A stretch of DNA of 64,000 bases from Glycomyces albidus. GTDB taxonomy: Bacteria; Actinomycetota; Actinomycetes; Mycobacteriales; Micromonosporaceae. Positions 1 to 8,711 of this stretch are shown here, piece after piece. How positions within the stretch are numbered: position 1 is the stretch's first letter; each line of letters opens with the position of its first letter. Location of the stretch: positions 124,001 through 188,000 of the forward strand of contig NZ_WIAO01000001.1 in NCBI RefSeq assembly GCF_009451885.1, in the 5' to 3' direction. Below the pieces are notes generated by a model, which had not been told where the DNA came from, did not search any database, and worked only from the letters and a program-made list of their open reading frames with translations. The position numbers were made by a program, and so were the translations under genes.

Positions 1-396
1 GGCCTGGGCCTGTCGGTCGAGACGCATCCGATGGAACTGGTCCGCGACCTCCTCGACGCCGACGGGGTCCTCCCCGCCCGGCGCCTCCCGTTCGTGCCTG
101 ACGGCGAACGCGTCGAGGTCGCCGGGATCGTGACCCACCGCCAGCGCCCGTCCACCGCCAAGGGCGCGACGTTCCTGAGCCTGGAGGACGAGACCGGCAT
201 CGCGAACGTCGTCTGCTCCGAGGGGCTGTGGAAGCGCTGGCGGACCGTGGCCTCGGTCGCGAAGGCGATGCGGGTCAAGGGAACCGTGGAGAAGGCCGTC
301 GACGCGGCTTCGGACACGATGCCGATGATCGTGGCGTACAAGCTCATCCAACTGGACTTGAACAGCCCGGCGGCCCCGTCCCGCGACTTCCGCTGA
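1..396 (+). CDS. dnaE2: Error-prone DNA polymerase DnaE2, C-terminal fragment
   Basis: The reading frame is open from base 1, so the 5' part of the gene lies outside the window; 131 residues remain. They contain the OB-fold nucleic-acid-binding region typical of the DnaE2 C-terminus: GIVTHRQRP near residue 41, then LSLEDETGIANVVCS and LWKRW. In actinobacteria DnaE2 acts with ImuA'/ImuB in SOS-induced translesion synthesis. The polymerase catalytic part is not visible, so the call rests on the OB-fold signature alone. The replicative DnaE1 also has an OB fold, but not this HRQRP/LEDETG pattern at its extreme C-terminus. Confidence 0.85.
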   Translation, partial: GLGLSVETHPMELVRDLLDADGVLPARRLPFVPDGERVEVAGIVTHRQRPSTAKGATFLSLEDETGIANVVCSEGLWKRWRTVASVAKAMRVKGTVEKAVDAASDTMPMIVAYKLIQLDLNSPAAPSRDFR

Positions 397-418
397 CGCC
401 GCCGGCCGACCGGCGGCG

Positions 419-910
419 TCAGGTCAGACCGGGGGCGTTCATGATCTGGGTCTGCTCCATGGCTTTGACGTACTTCGGGTCCTGCATGCGCCGGGCCATC
501 TGCGCGGGGTCGACTTCCTCGACTCGTTCCTGGAGCCAATAGAGGTTGCCGAGCGGGTCTTGTACTCGTGCTATGCGGTCGCCCCACGCCTGGACGTCGG
601 TGACCGGGGTGACCACGGCCGCTCCGGCGCCGACGGCGCGCTGGAGTGCCGCCTCGGCGTCGGCGACGTAGAGGCGCAGCATCGCCGGCGTGCTGGTCGC
701 GAAGGGCGAGTCGAACATCATGACGATGGAGGTGCCGATACGGACCTCCGCGTGTCCGATCGACCCGGGAGCGGCACCCGGGACGCGACCGAGTTCCTCG
801 GCGCCGAACGCGGCCTTGAGAAAGTCGATCAGCGCCGCGGTGTCCTCGGAGAGGATCCAAGGGGTGACCGTGCCGTAGCCGTCGGGGATCGTGTCAGGTC
901 GGGTGGTCAT
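419..910 (-). CDS. VOC (glyoxalase/PhnB-like) family protein
   Basis: The 163-residue protein has one vicinal-oxygen-chelate module of the PhnB-like type: a DTAALIDFLKAAFGAEE helix, HAEVRIGTSIVMM, and a C-terminal RVQDPLGNLYWLQER strand. Such proteins act as glyoxalase-like enzymes or drug-binding proteins; the substrate cannot be read from the sequence. I chose the ATG at 910 because a GGAGGAG ribosome-binding site lies about 8 bases upstream. An in-frame ATG nine codons earlier (937) would place that site inside the gene. A good promoter with an overlapping palindrome lies just upstream (947-976), so it is probably monocistronic and regulated. Confidence 0.8.
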   Translation of the reverse strand: MTTRPDTIPDGYGTVTPWILSEDTAALIDFLKAAFGAEELGRVPGAAPGSIGHAEVRIGTSIVMMFDSPFATSTPAMLRLYVADAEAALQRAVGAGAAVVTPVTDVQAWGDRIARVQDPLGNLYWLQERVEEVDPAQMARRMQDPKYVKAMEQTQIMNAPGLT

Positions 911-946
911 GGCGGTCGCTCCTCCATCGGCGTGCATTGTCCCGCC

Positions 947-976
947 AGTATATCAGAACGGAATCATATGTTCCAA
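947..976 (-). promoter_or_regulatory. Candidate promoter with overlapping palindrome for the VOC gene
   Basis: Read on the minus strand this is TTGGAA, 18 bases, TATACT, placed 37 bases before the VOC start codon. The 15-base sequence GGAACATATGATTCC covers the -35 element and the first half of the spacer, and its GGAA and TTCC ends are inverted. A regulator bound there would block polymerase. No regulator gene is adjacent. Confidence 0.5.
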
Positions 977-1003
977 TCTTTGGCGACTGGCGCGGCCGGC
1001 GGT

Positions 1004-1876
1004 TCAGCGGAGCGGATCGGCGAGCACTTCTTTCAGCGTGCGGCGCTGGACGCCTTCAGGGTCGGTCCCGGAGACGCCCGCGATCATGATGAGGGCCTTC
1101 CACAGGGTCCAGGCCCGGGCGCGCGCCCAGGTGGCGTCGTCGAGGCCGGCCGCTTCGCGGAAGACGCGGCGTTCGGCGCCGGTGAAGTAGCCCCAGGCGA
1201 TCTGGAGGTCGCAGGCGGGGTCGCCGATGCCGCAGGTCCCGAAGTCGATGAGCGCCGAGAGCCGGCCGTCCGCGGCGAGGAGGTTTCCGACGGCGATGTC
1301 GCCGTGGAACCACACCGGCGGGCCCTGCCACACCGTGCGCATCCCTTCGGCCCAGACCGCTTCGCACGCGGCGGTGTCCACGGTGCCGCCCAGGCGCTCG
1401 AGGGCGCGCTGGACCTCGTGGCCGTAGGCGCTGGGGTGGCAGCCGCGGTAGAACGAGTGATGCCCGGCGACCGGGCCCTCCCCGGCGGGGGCCGCGCGCA
1501 GCGCCGTCAGGACGGCCCCGAGGTCGCGCGCCAGCCGGAACCGGTCCAGGTCGGGACTGTCCTGGACGGTGGTGCCGTCGAGCCAGCGCCGGATCGACCA
1601 CGGGTGCGGGTAGTCCTCGCCAGGGCGACCGGTGGCGACCGGTTCGGGTACCGGCACAGGCAGGTGCCGGGCGAGGACGGGCAGCACCCGGTCCTCCTTC
1701 GCGACGGCCAGTGCGTACGTCGGACCGGTGGGCATGCGGACCGTGAGCCCGCCCCCGAGCCGGAACGTCCGGTTGTCCCAGCCTTGGCGCTCGACCGGGG
1801 TCACGGGCAGTCCGGCCCAGTGCGGGAACTGCTCGGCGACGAGGGCGCGGGCGAGGTCGGCGGTGGGTTCAACCAT
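1004..1876 (-). CDS. Aminoglycoside phosphotransferase-fold kinase (APH family)
   Basis: The 290-residue protein has the APH/choline kinase fold. The catalytic loop reads VWFHGDIAVGNLL (HGD plus metal-binding N) and the Mg-binding motif ALIDFGTCGIGDPACDL follows. The family phosphorylates small-molecule hydroxyls, including antibiotics, choline and many unknown substrates. Resistance cannot be inferred from fold alone. The start at 1876 (MVEPTADL) is preceded by GGAG. The frame stays open upstream to 1984, but that stretch is Arg/Pro-rich low-complexity sequence and unlikely to be translated. It is convergent with nothing and stands alone between the VOC and sulfotransferase genes. Confidence 0.8.
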   Translation of the reverse strand: MVEPTADLARALVAEQFPHWAGLPVTPVERQGWDNRTFRLGGGLTVRMPTGPTYALAVAKEDRVLPVLARHLPVPVPEPVATGRPGEDYPHPWSIRRWLDGTTVQDSPDLDRFRLARDLGAVLTALRAAPAGEGPVAGHHSFYRGCHPSAYGHEVQRALERLGGTVDTAACEAVWAEGMRTVWQGPPVWFHGDIAVGNLLAADGRLSALIDFGTCGIGDPACDLQIAWGYFTGAERRVFREAAGLDDATWARARAWTLWKALIMIAGVSGTDPEGVQRRTLKEVLADPLR

Positions 1877-2071
1877 GCGGGGTCTCCGTCGTCGGGGGCC
1901 GGTGTCCGGGCGTGAGTCTAGAACGGTGACCGTGGTCGGGTCGATTGGTTTGCGGTGCGACCGCCGGTCGTCCGGCGGTCGCACCGCGTGGTGCTCAGGT
2001 CGGCCACGGGAAGCCGAGCGCGTCGGCGCGGAGCGCGTCCGGTGCCGCGCGGGGCCGGGTCTGCGACGGGC

Positions 2072-3319
2072 TCAGCCGGTGGCGATGCGCATGTAGTCGC
2101 TGCCGAACGCATCGTCCACTTCGGAGGGGTCGAGGCCGTAGCCGAGCAGGGAGTGCTCGTGTCGGCGCACGCCGTCGCGGCCGCCGCCCTGGCCGGTGCG
2201 GGTCAGGTGCTCCTCGAGGCGCGCCTCGTCGTCGGGGCCCCACGGCAGGTCGAGCTGCCGGAACAGGTCGGGCACGGCGGTGTGGGGCGACCCGGTCAGG
2301 CGGTGGTACTTGACGTCGATGAACCGGCCCGGCCGGCCCGAGGCGGCCCGGACCCTGCGGCACTCCTCCATGCCGTCGGCGAGTTCGCGCAGCCAGAACC
2401 GCCCGATCTCCTTGGGGTCGACCGCGCCGCGCTTGAGGTGGATGCTGTAGAGGCTCTCCACCATCGAGCACAGCGAGGACATGACCGTGTTCGGGTCGCG
2501 GTGGGTCAGGACGATCTGCGCGTCGGGGAACACCCGCAGGATCGAGTCGAGGTTGAAGATGTTCCCGGGGTGCTTGAGGACCCACCGGCGGTGCGGCCGC
2601 CCGGCCTGGAGGACCTGGAGCGCGTCGCGCACGAACCGGAAGTCGGTGTCGCGGTCGTACGACTGGCGGTACCAGTCGAGGTAGCCCGGGAGCGGGGCGA
2701 CCGTGGTGTGGAAGGTGGCGTGGAACTTCAGCCAGTAGTCCTCTTCGGGCCATTCGGCGTTCGTGGGGTGGATGGTGGTCCACGACTTCGACAGCAGCAG
2801 CGTCATGTCCAGGCGCTTCTGGGTCTGGCGGATGCGGCGCTCGCGCTCCTCGGGGGTGGGTTCGAGCCCGAGGTAGTACATCTCCCACAGGTACGGGGCC
2901 CGTGCGGCGTCCGAGCCGGCGATGATGTGCTGCGTCAGCGTGGTCGCCGTTCGCGGCAGGCCGAGGACGAAGATCGGGCGCTCGATCACCTCGTCGCGGA
3001 CCTGCGGGTGCTGCGCCTGGAGGCGGCGGACGGTGAGGAGGTTCGCGATCCGGGCGGCGACCATGTCCTTGGCCGAGCGCCAGCCCACCCCGGACAGGGC
3101 CGGCGTCGCGGCCCAGCAGTGGAGGAGGAACCGCAGGCTCTCCATGATCTCGGCGTCCGCCTCGGACAGGACGAGGCCGGTGGTGTCGGTCTCCTTGCGG
3201 GCTTTGGCGGTCATCTTGTCGAAGAGCGCGTCGACGTTGCGGGTGCCGCCCGACTCGGACCGGCGCCGGCCTTCCATGAGGACGTTGAGGACGCCCAGCA
3301 TCGGTGTGGTGCGCTGCAA
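2072..3319 (-). CDS. PAPS-dependent sulfotransferase family protein
   Basis: The 415-residue cytosolic protein has the sulfotransferase P-loop-like 5'-phosphosulfate site PIFVLGLPRTATT at about 115-127. A later 3'-phosphate site, VLTHRDPNTVMSSL, contains the conserved Arg and Ser. It should move sulfuryl from PAPS to an alcohol, sugar or lipid; the acceptor is unknown. The start is a TTG at 3319, chosen because AAGGAGA lies seven bases upstream. The next ATG (3301, MLGVLNV) would sit too far from that site. The sequence resembles the large bacterial group annotated sulfotransferase family (Stf0/PF13469-like) rather than carbohydrate 6-O-sulfotransferases. Confidence 0.82.
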   Translation of the reverse strand: MQRTTPMLGVLNVLMEGRRRSESGGTRNVDALFDKMTAKARKETDTTGLVLSEADAEIMESLRFLLHCWAATPALSGVGWRSAKDMVAARIANLLTVRRLQAQHPQVRDEVIERPIFVLGLPRTATTLTQHIIAGSDAARAPYLWEMYYLGLEPTPEERERRIRQTQKRLDMTLLLSKSWTTIHPTNAEWPEEDYWLKFHATFHTTVAPLPGYLDWYRQSYDRDTDFRFVRDALQVLQAGRPHRRWVLKHPGNIFNLDSILRVFPDAQIVLTHRDPNTVMSSLCSMVESLYSIHLKRGAVDPKEIGRFWLRELADGMEECRRVRAASGRPGRFIDVKYHRLTGSPHTAVPDLFRQLDLPWGPDDEARLEEHLTRTGQGGGRDGVRRHEHSLLGYGLDPSEVDDAFGSDYMRIATG

Positions 3320-3468
3320 GAGAGGTCTCCTTACGAGGTGGCCGACGGGAGGGACGCGCCGTCCGGCCGATCTGACACGAACGGTGACGGATCATCCGCT
3401 TTCTCGGTGCGCCACACGATACGCCGCCCGCTCGGGACCCCCGCTCGGAGGCCCTGGAGCGCAAGGGG

Positions 3469-3503
3469 AACCGGGCCCGGCCGCTGTGCGGCCGGGCCCG
3501 GTT
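3469..3503 (-). terminator. Hairpin terminator after the MFS gene
   Basis: A perfect 16-bp stem (AACCGGGCCCGGCCGC paired with its complement) with a three-base loop lies 13 bases past the MFS stop codon. No long T run follows, as is common in high-GC actinobacteria. Confidence 0.7.
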
Positions 3504-3516
3504 CTCGATCGCTCGA

Positions 3517-5022
3517 TCAGTGCGCGAGGGCCGGTGCCGCGCCTTCGGTAGCGGGCTTGCGGACGAAGAACGCCGCGGCCACGGCGATGACGGCCATGCC
3601 GGTGCCCCACAGGAACGCGGTGTGGATGCCGTCGGCGGTCGCGGTGACCGCGTCGGCGCCGGTCTCCAGGCTCGCGGTCGCGCCGGTGGTCATCAGCGTG
3701 ATGAACACGGCGGTGCCCACGGCGCCGGCGAACTGCTGGAGGGTGGAGAGGACGGCGCTGCCGTGCGAGTACAGGTCCATCTTCAGCGACCCGAGCGACG
3801 AGGTCATGAGCGGCGTCATGAGCAGGCTCAGGCTCAGGCTCATGACGACGTGGATGACGACGACGAACCAGACCGGGCTCGACTCGCTCAGCAGGGTCAG
3901 CCCCCCGAGCGCGCCGAGGAGCCCGAACGAGCCGGGGATCACCAGCGGGCGCGGACCGAACCGGTCGTAGAGGCGGCCGATCGTCGGGCCGGTCAGGCCC
4001 ATCGCGAGTCCGCCGGGGAGGACCACCAGGCCGGTCTGGAACGTCGAGAGCTCCAGGACGTCCTGCAGGTACATCGGCAGCAGGATGAGCGACCCGAACA
4101 GGGCCGCCATCGAGACCAGCAGCATGACGATGCCGACGGTGAACGTGCGGCTGAGGAACACCCGCAGGTCCATCAGGGCCGAGTCGGTGCGCTGGAGCAG
4201 GAGCTGGCGGTACACGAACAGCGCCAGGGAGACCGCCCCCGCGGTGATCGCCATCCACGGTTCGACGAACGGCTCGTGCCCGGCGGCGGCTTCGCCGAGG
4301 GAGCTGAGGCCGTAGATGAGGCCGCCGAAGGCGACCGCGGACAGCAGCGCGGAGAGCAGGTCGAACTTGACCGGGCGGGGCTCGCCGAGGTTCTGGATCT
4401 TGAAGGCGCCCAGGACCAGGCCGAGGACGGCGATGGGCAGCACCGACAGGAACATCCACTGCCAGGGCAGGTTCTCGAGGATGAACCCGGAGAAGGTGGG
4501 GCCGATCGCCGGCGCGACGGCGATGACGATGGTGATGAAGCCGATGGTGCGCCCGCGCCGGTCGGCGGGGACGAAGGTCATCACGGTGGTCATGAGCAGC
4601 GGCAGCATCACGGCGGTGCCGCTGGCCTGGATCACGCGCGCGGCGACGAGGACGCCGAACACCGGGGCCGCCGCGGCGAGGACCGTGCCGGCGGTGAACA
4701 GGGTCATCGCGGCGATGAACACGGTCCGGGTGGTGAAGCGCTGGAGGATGAGCCCGGTCATGGGGATCACGACCGCCATGGTGAGCATGAAGGCGGTGGT
4801 GAGCCACTGGACGGTGGAGGCGGTCAGCGTGAACTGCTCCATCAGCTCCGGGAGTGCGACGCCCATGATGGTCTCGTTGAGGATCATCACGAACGCCGCC
4901 ACCAGCAGCACGCCGAGCACGAGTTTGATCTGGGCCGGGACGCCCGTCTCCGCGGCGGGTTCGACCGTCTCAGGGGGTCCGGCCGCTTCGGGTGTGTCGG
5001 CCGGTCGCTGGTCAACGCTCAT
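3517..5022 (-). CDS. MFS multidrug transporter, DHA2 (EmrB/QacA) family
   Basis: The 501-residue integral membrane protein has 14 predicted hydrophobic segments, as in drug:proton antiporters of the DHA2 family. Family landmarks are NETIMGVALPEL in helix 1, QWLTTAFMLTMAVVIPMTG in helix 2, AARVIQASGTAVMLPL (the A-like motif region) and ADRRGRTIGF in the loop after it. It should export amphipathic compounds using the proton gradient. It is divergently placed from the TetR gene at 5141 with 118 bases between starts, the usual arrangement of a pump under its own repressor. A strong hairpin terminator follows it. Confidence 0.9.
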   Translation of the reverse strand: MSVDQRPADTPEAAGPPETVEPAAETGVPAQIKLVLGVLLVAAFVMILNETIMGVALPELMEQFTLTASTVQWLTTAFMLTMAVVIPMTGLILQRFTTRTVFIAAMTLFTAGTVLAAAAPVFGVLVAARVIQASGTAVMLPLLMTTVMTFVPADRRGRTIGFITIVIAVAPAIGPTFSGFILENLPWQWMFLSVLPIAVLGLVLGAFKIQNLGEPRPVKFDLLSALLSAVAFGGLIYGLSSLGEAAAGHEPFVEPWMAITAGAVSLALFVYRQLLLQRTDSALMDLRVFLSRTFTVGIVMLLVSMAALFGSLILLPMYLQDVLELSTFQTGLVVLPGGLAMGLTGPTIGRLYDRFGPRPLVIPGSFGLLGALGGLTLLSESSPVWFVVVIHVVMSLSLSLLMTPLMTSSLGSLKMDLYSHGSAVLSTLQQFAGAVGTAVFITLMTTGATASLETGADAVTATADGIHTAFLWGTGMAVIAVAAAFFVRKPATEGAAPALAH

Positions 5023-5106
5023 GGGGTTCCTTCAGGTGTGGTGGCCTTGCCGGTGCGGTCGGGTCCGCGCTGCGGTGACGACGCGGACGCACCGGAAGTG
5101 TCAGTG

Positions 5107-5123
5107 GCTGTCAATCATTGCAG
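5107..5123. promoter_or_regulatory. Candidate TetR operator between the MFS pump and its regulator
   Basis: The divergent intergenic region holds the inverted repeat CAATCATTG (5112-5120) inside the imperfect dyad GGCTGTCAATCATTGCA. On the minus strand the same bases contain TTGACA, a good -35 element for the MFS gene. The operator would sit on the promoter, and only about 20 bases from the TetR start codon, so both genes could be repressed from one site. Confidence 0.4.
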
Positions 5124-5140
5124 TTGCTACCATCCGGTGC

Positions 5141-5734
5141 ATGGCCGCCGGTGGGAGTCTGCGAGAAGTGTCACGTCGGGCCGTGCAGTCGCGCATTGCA
5201 CGGACCGCCGAGTCGCTGTTCGTGGCCAAGGGATTCGAGGAGACGACCGTCGACGAGATCGCCGCGGCGGTCGGCATGTCGCAGCGGAGCTTCTTCAGGT
5301 ACTTCTCCTCGAAGGACGAGGTCGTGCTCGACAGCCTGGAGCGGCTGGGAGAGGACCTCGCGGCGCGGCTGGCGTCGCGCCCGCCCGGCGAGCCCGAGTG
5401 GGACTCCCTGCGGCGCGCGTTCGACCCGGTGGTGGAGCGCTTCGGCGACCCAGTATTGCGCAGCCACGACGCCGCGATCCAGCGAATTATCGACGGCAGC
5501 CCGCGCCTGCTCGCCTCGTACCTGTGCCGGCTCGAGCGCCTCCAGCGGGTGCTGACCGAGGCGCTCATGGAACGGGCCGGCGACGGCGCCGACGCGGTAG
5601 TGCTGCGCGCCATGGTCGGCGGGGCCTTCGCGTGCCTGCACGCCTCGGCGTTCCCGACGATCGAGGACCCTGAGGCGTTCGGCCCGTGCCTGGACCGGAC
5701 CATGGCGGCGCTCAGGCCGGTCGCCGCGCGCTGA
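5141..5734 (+). CDS. TetR/AcrR family transcriptional regulator
   Basis: The 197-residue protein has the TetR N-terminal helix-turn-helix: RIARTAESLFVAKGFEETTVDEIAAAVGMSQ, with the recognition helix and YFSSKDEVV next to it. The C-terminal ligand-binding domain resembles the MftR-like TetR group. The start ATG at 5141 is 21 bases before the HTH region and fits the usual short N-terminal arm. The divergent DHA2 pump makes it the likely local repressor, released by a pump substrate. The frame is open far upstream, antisense to the pump gene; that extension is an artefact. Confidence 0.85.
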   Translation: MAAGGSLREVSRRAVQSRIARTAESLFVAKGFEETTVDEIAAAVGMSQRSFFRYFSSKDEVVLDSLERLGEDLAARLASRPPGEPEWDSLRRAFDPVVERFGDPVLRSHDAAIQRIIDGSPRLLASYLCRLERLQRVLTEALMERAGDGADAVVLRAMVGGAFACLHASAFPTIEDPEAFGPCLDRTMAALRPVAAR

Positions 5735-5804
5735 CGTTTGCGCCGAATGCCCGGTGCCGGGCCCCCGCGCGGTGGAAGATCCACGGTGACGGGAGGGGCG
5801 CGGC

Positions 5805-7106
5805 ATGGGCGAGCGGACGGGACCGGCGGCCGGGAAGACGGCGCCGGCAGGCGGGTACGCGCGCCTGCTCCTGCTCGCCGGCCTCGTCGGCGTCCCGGTG
5901 TCCGTGGCGGCGTTCGCGTTCCTGGCCCTGCTGCACTGGATGACCGCGTTCGTGTGGGAGGACCTGCCCGCCGACCTGGGCCTCGACCCGCTGCCGTGGT
6001 GGTGGCCGGCGCCGTGGCTGCTGGCCGCCGGGATCATCGTGGGCGCGGCCGCCGCGCGGCTGCCGGGCGGCGGCGGACACCGGCCGCTCGAGGGCCTGTC
6101 GGTCGAACCGGCGCCGCCCTCCTACCTGCCCGGTGTGCTGCTCGCGGCACTCGGCGGCCTGCCGCTCGGCGCCGTGCTCGGCCCCGAGGCGCCGCTCCTG
6201 GCCGTCGGCGGCGCGACCGCGCTGCTGCTGGCGCGGCGCCGGGGTCCCCGGCACGGGACGCCCGAAGCGGCCGTCCTCGGCGTCGCCGGCTCGGCCGCGG
6301 CCATCGCGGTGGTCTTCGGCGGCCCCCTCATCGCGGCCGTGTTCGTCCTCGAGGCCGTCGCCTCCTCGGGAGCGAAGCCGACCCGCGTGGTCCTGCCGTG
6401 CCTGCTGTCGGCGGGCGTGGGCGCGCTCGTGTTCACCGGCCTCGGCGACTGGACGGGGCTGCCGGTGTCGTCGCTGCACCTCCCCGGGCTCGAACCCGCG
6501 GCCCTGCACCTGGCCGACCTGCTGTGGACCGTCCCCGCGGCCGCCGCGATCGCCTTGGGCGTCAAGCAGATCCATGCGCTCGGGCACCGGCTCGTCCCAC
6601 TCGCCGAGCGCCGCCCGACAGCCCTCGCCGTCGCCGCGGGCCTCGTCACCGCGGTGTGCGCCGGCGCGTACGCGCTGGCGACGGGCCGATCCCCCGTCGA
6701 AGTCGTCCTCTCCGGGCAGGACTCGCTCGCGCGGCTCAGCACCGACCCGGCCGGATTCGGCGCGGGCGCGCTCATCGCACTGATCGCGTGCAAGGGCGTC
6801 GCGTACGCGATGTCGCTGGCGGCGCTGCGCGGCGGGCCGATCTTCCCCGGCCTGTTCCTCGGCGCCGCCGCCGGCGTGCTGCTCGGCGCCCTGCCCGGGT
6901 TCGGGAGCGTCCCCGCGCTGGCGGTCGGAATGGCCGCGGCGACCGCCGCGATCCTGCCCCTGCCGGTCTCGGCGGCGGTGCTCGTGACGCTGCTGCTGGG
7001 CGCCGACGCGGCGCCGATGGCGCCGGTCGTGCTCATCGCGGTCGTGGTCGCGTTCGCGACCGGGCAGGTCCTCGAACGGCCGCGGACCGCGGAGGCGGCG
7101 GCATGA
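5805..7106 (+). CDS. ClC-type chloride channel/transporter
   Basis: The 433-residue membrane protein is shaped like the ClC family. GPEAP at 126-130 matches the GxExP motif with the external gating glutamate (Glu128). GGPIFPG at 343-349 matches the helix N anion-binding motif. About ten hydrophobic helices alternate with short loops. The canonical GSGIP segment in the first half is not evident, so selectivity may differ from standard chloride carriers. A GGGAGGGG site precedes the ATG. It overlaps the next gene by four bases (ATGA), so a channel pair is co-translated. Whether it is a channel or a Cl-/H+ exchanger cannot be decided from sequence. Confidence 0.82.
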   Translation: MGERTGPAAGKTAPAGGYARLLLLAGLVGVPVSVAAFAFLALLHWMTAFVWEDLPADLGLDPLPWWWPAPWLLAAGIIVGAAAARLPGGGGHRPLEGLSVEPAPPSYLPGVLLAALGGLPLGAVLGPEAPLLAVGGATALLLARRRGPRHGTPEAAVLGVAGSAAAIAVVFGGPLIAAVFVLEAVASSGAKPTRVVLPCLLSAGVGALVFTGLGDWTGLPVSSLHLPGLEPAALHLADLLWTVPAAAAIALGVKQIHALGHRLVPLAERRPTALAVAAGLVTAVCAGAYALATGRSPVEVVLSGQDSLARLSTDPAGFGAGALIALIACKGVAYAMSLAALRGGPIFPGLFLGAAAGVLLGALPGFGSVPALAVGMAAATAAILPLPVSAAVLVTLLLGADAAPMAPVVLIAVVVAFATGQVLERPRTAEAAA

Positions 7107-7627
7107 ACCGGCCGAGGATGCCCGCGCCGGCGAGGTACGCGATCGCCTGCGCCGCGCTCGCCGTCGCGTACGCGGTCGTGCCGATCCGCGATGCCGGCGC
7201 GGTGTCGCTGGTCGTCCGCTGGGTCGCCACGGCCGCCATGCTGGTGGTGCTCGCGGTCGCCATCCGCTGGCAGGCGGTGCGGCAGCTGCGCGACCCGCGC
7301 GCGCCGCTGGGCGCGCTCATCGTCGGCATCGTCGCCGGGGTCCTGCTGTTCGCGCTCGTCGACTTCGCCCTCGCCGTGCACCGGCCCGGCGAGTTCACGG
7401 GCCTGGAGACCCGCGTCGACGGCCTGTACTTCGCGATGAGCACGCTGCTGACCGTCGGCTTCGGCGACGTGCACGCGCAAGGCCAGGTCGCTCGGGCGGT
7501 CCTGTGCGTCCAGATGGCGTTCAACATCACCGCGATCACCGGCTCGGCGTCGCTGGTCGCCCGCAAGCTCACCTTGCGCGCCCGCCTCCCGGGACGCGGC
7601 CGCGGCGGCGGTCAGCCGGGCCGGTAG
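7103..7627 (+). CDS. Small potassium-channel-like membrane protein
   Basis: The 174-residue protein has four hydrophobic segments. Between the last two is a pore loop with TVGFGD at 117-122, a close match to the K+ selectivity filter TVGYGD, preceded by the pore helix DGLYFAMSTLL. There is no RCK or cyclic-nucleotide domain; the tail is short and basic. Four such subunits would form a pore. The gene starts inside the stop codon of the ClC gene (ATGA), so the two are translationally coupled. Together they suggest balanced K+ and Cl- movement across the membrane, which is inference. Confidence 0.78.
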   Translation: MNRPRMPAPARYAIACAALAVAYAVVPIRDAGAVSLVVRWVATAAMLVVLAVAIRWQAVRQLRDPRAPLGALIVGIVAGVLLFALVDFALAVHRPGEFTGLETRVDGLYFAMSTLLTVGFGDVHAQGQVARAVLCVQMAFNITAITGSASLVARKLTLRARLPGRGRGGGQPGR

Positions 7628-7670
7628 CCGCGCCCGGGGTCGTCGCGATGACCGCGGGTCCGCCGAGCGT

Positions 7671-8711
7671 TCAAGGCCCGTCGAGCAGCGCCGCGTACAG
7701 CGTCAGGCCGGGGCCGAAGGCGAGCATGACGATCGGGCCGTCGGGCGGGCCGGTGCGGAGGATCTCGTCGAGGACCAGGAGCACGGTCGCGGAGGAGCAG
7801 TTGCCGTGGTCGGCCAGGACCCGCCGGGACGGATCGAGTGCGGTGGGGCCGAGGTCGAGGCCCTCGGCGACGGCGTCGAGGACGCGGGGACCGCCGGGGT
7901 GCACCGCCCAGGCGGCCACTTCGGAGCGGTCGAGGCCGTGCCGGGCGAGCAGGTCCTTCACCAGGGGGCCGACGTGCTCGGCGAGCGCGTCGGGGACCTC
8001 CGGCGACAGGCCCATGCGGAAGCCGAGATCGGTGACGCGCCAGGTCATGTGGCCGCGGCGGGCGGTGTCGGTGCGGGCGGCGACGTCGACCACGCGCAGG
8101 CGCGGGCGCTCGGCGTCGGGACGGAGCACGACCGCTGCGGCGGCGTCGCTAAACAGCGCGTGCACCACGGCCTGGTCGATGTCGCGGGTGCCGGGCTGGA
8201 CGTGGAGCGAGGTGAGTTCGACGCAGAGGAGGACCGCGGGACGCCGGTGGCCGGCGACGTAGTCGGCGACCGCGCCGAGGGCCGGGATCGCGGCGTGGCA
8301 TCCCATGTGGCCCACCAGGAGCCGCCGGGCGTCGGCGCGCAGCGGGAGCGCCTCGGCGAGGTCGATGTCGGTGCCCGGGGTCCCGTAGCCGGTGCAGGTG
8401 GCGACGGCGAGGAGCCCGATCTCGTCGGGCGCGGTGCCGGCGGCGGCGAGGGCCTGGCGGACGGCGCGCAGGCCGAGGGCGGGGGCGCGCTCGGCGTACC
8501 GGCGCATCCGCTCCTCTGTGGACCACTCGGCGGCGACGGCGAGTTCGTACGGCGGAGTCGAGGAGTGCCGGCGCTCGACCCCGGCGGTGTCGAACATGCG
8601 CCCGGCGATGCGGCTGCCGCCGAAGTGGTTGCGGAAGACGTCGTCCCACAGCCGCTGCTGCTCGTACTGCGGCGGCAGGGCGGTGCCGATCCCGGCGACG
8701 CGGGCGCTCAC
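7671..8711 (-). CDS. Type III polyketide synthase (chalcone/stilbene synthase-like)
   Basis: The 346-residue thiolase-fold enzyme carries the whole catalytic triad: Cys138 in GHMGCHAAIPAL, His271 in WAVHPGG and Asn304 in DHGNCSSATVLLVL. Such homodimers extend an acyl-CoA starter with malonyl-CoA and cyclise the chain to a pyrone, resorcinol or phloroglucinol. The starter is unknown. The start is a GTG overlapping the stop codon of the upstream flavoenzyme gene (GTGA); a second GTG lies one codon earlier. It is the last gene of a UbiA, flavoenzyme, PKS operon, which suggests that the aromatic product is oxidised and prenylated. Length and motifs are normal for the family. Confidence 0.88.
   Translation of the reverse strand: MSARVAGIGTALPPQYEQQRLWDDVFRNHFGGSRIAGRMFDTAGVERRHSSTPPYELAVAAEWSTEERMRRYAERAPALGLRAVRQALAAAGTAPDEIGLLAVATCTGYGTPGTDIDLAEALPLRADARRLLVGHMGCHAAIPALGAVADYVAGHRRPAVLLCVELTSLHVQPGTRDIDQAVVHALFSDAAAAVVLRPDAERPRLRVVDVAARTDTARRGHMTWRVTDLGFRMGLSPEVPDALAEHVGPLVKDLLARHGLDRSEVAAWAVHPGGPRVLDAVAEGLDLGPTALDPSRRVLADHGNCSSATVLLVLDEILRTGPPDGPIVMLAFGPGLTLYAALLDGP

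Noticed and set aside
1876-1984. N-terminal extension of the APH-fold kinase
   Set aside because: The 36 codons are Arg/Pro-rich, carry no ribosome-binding site and lie outside the conserved fold.
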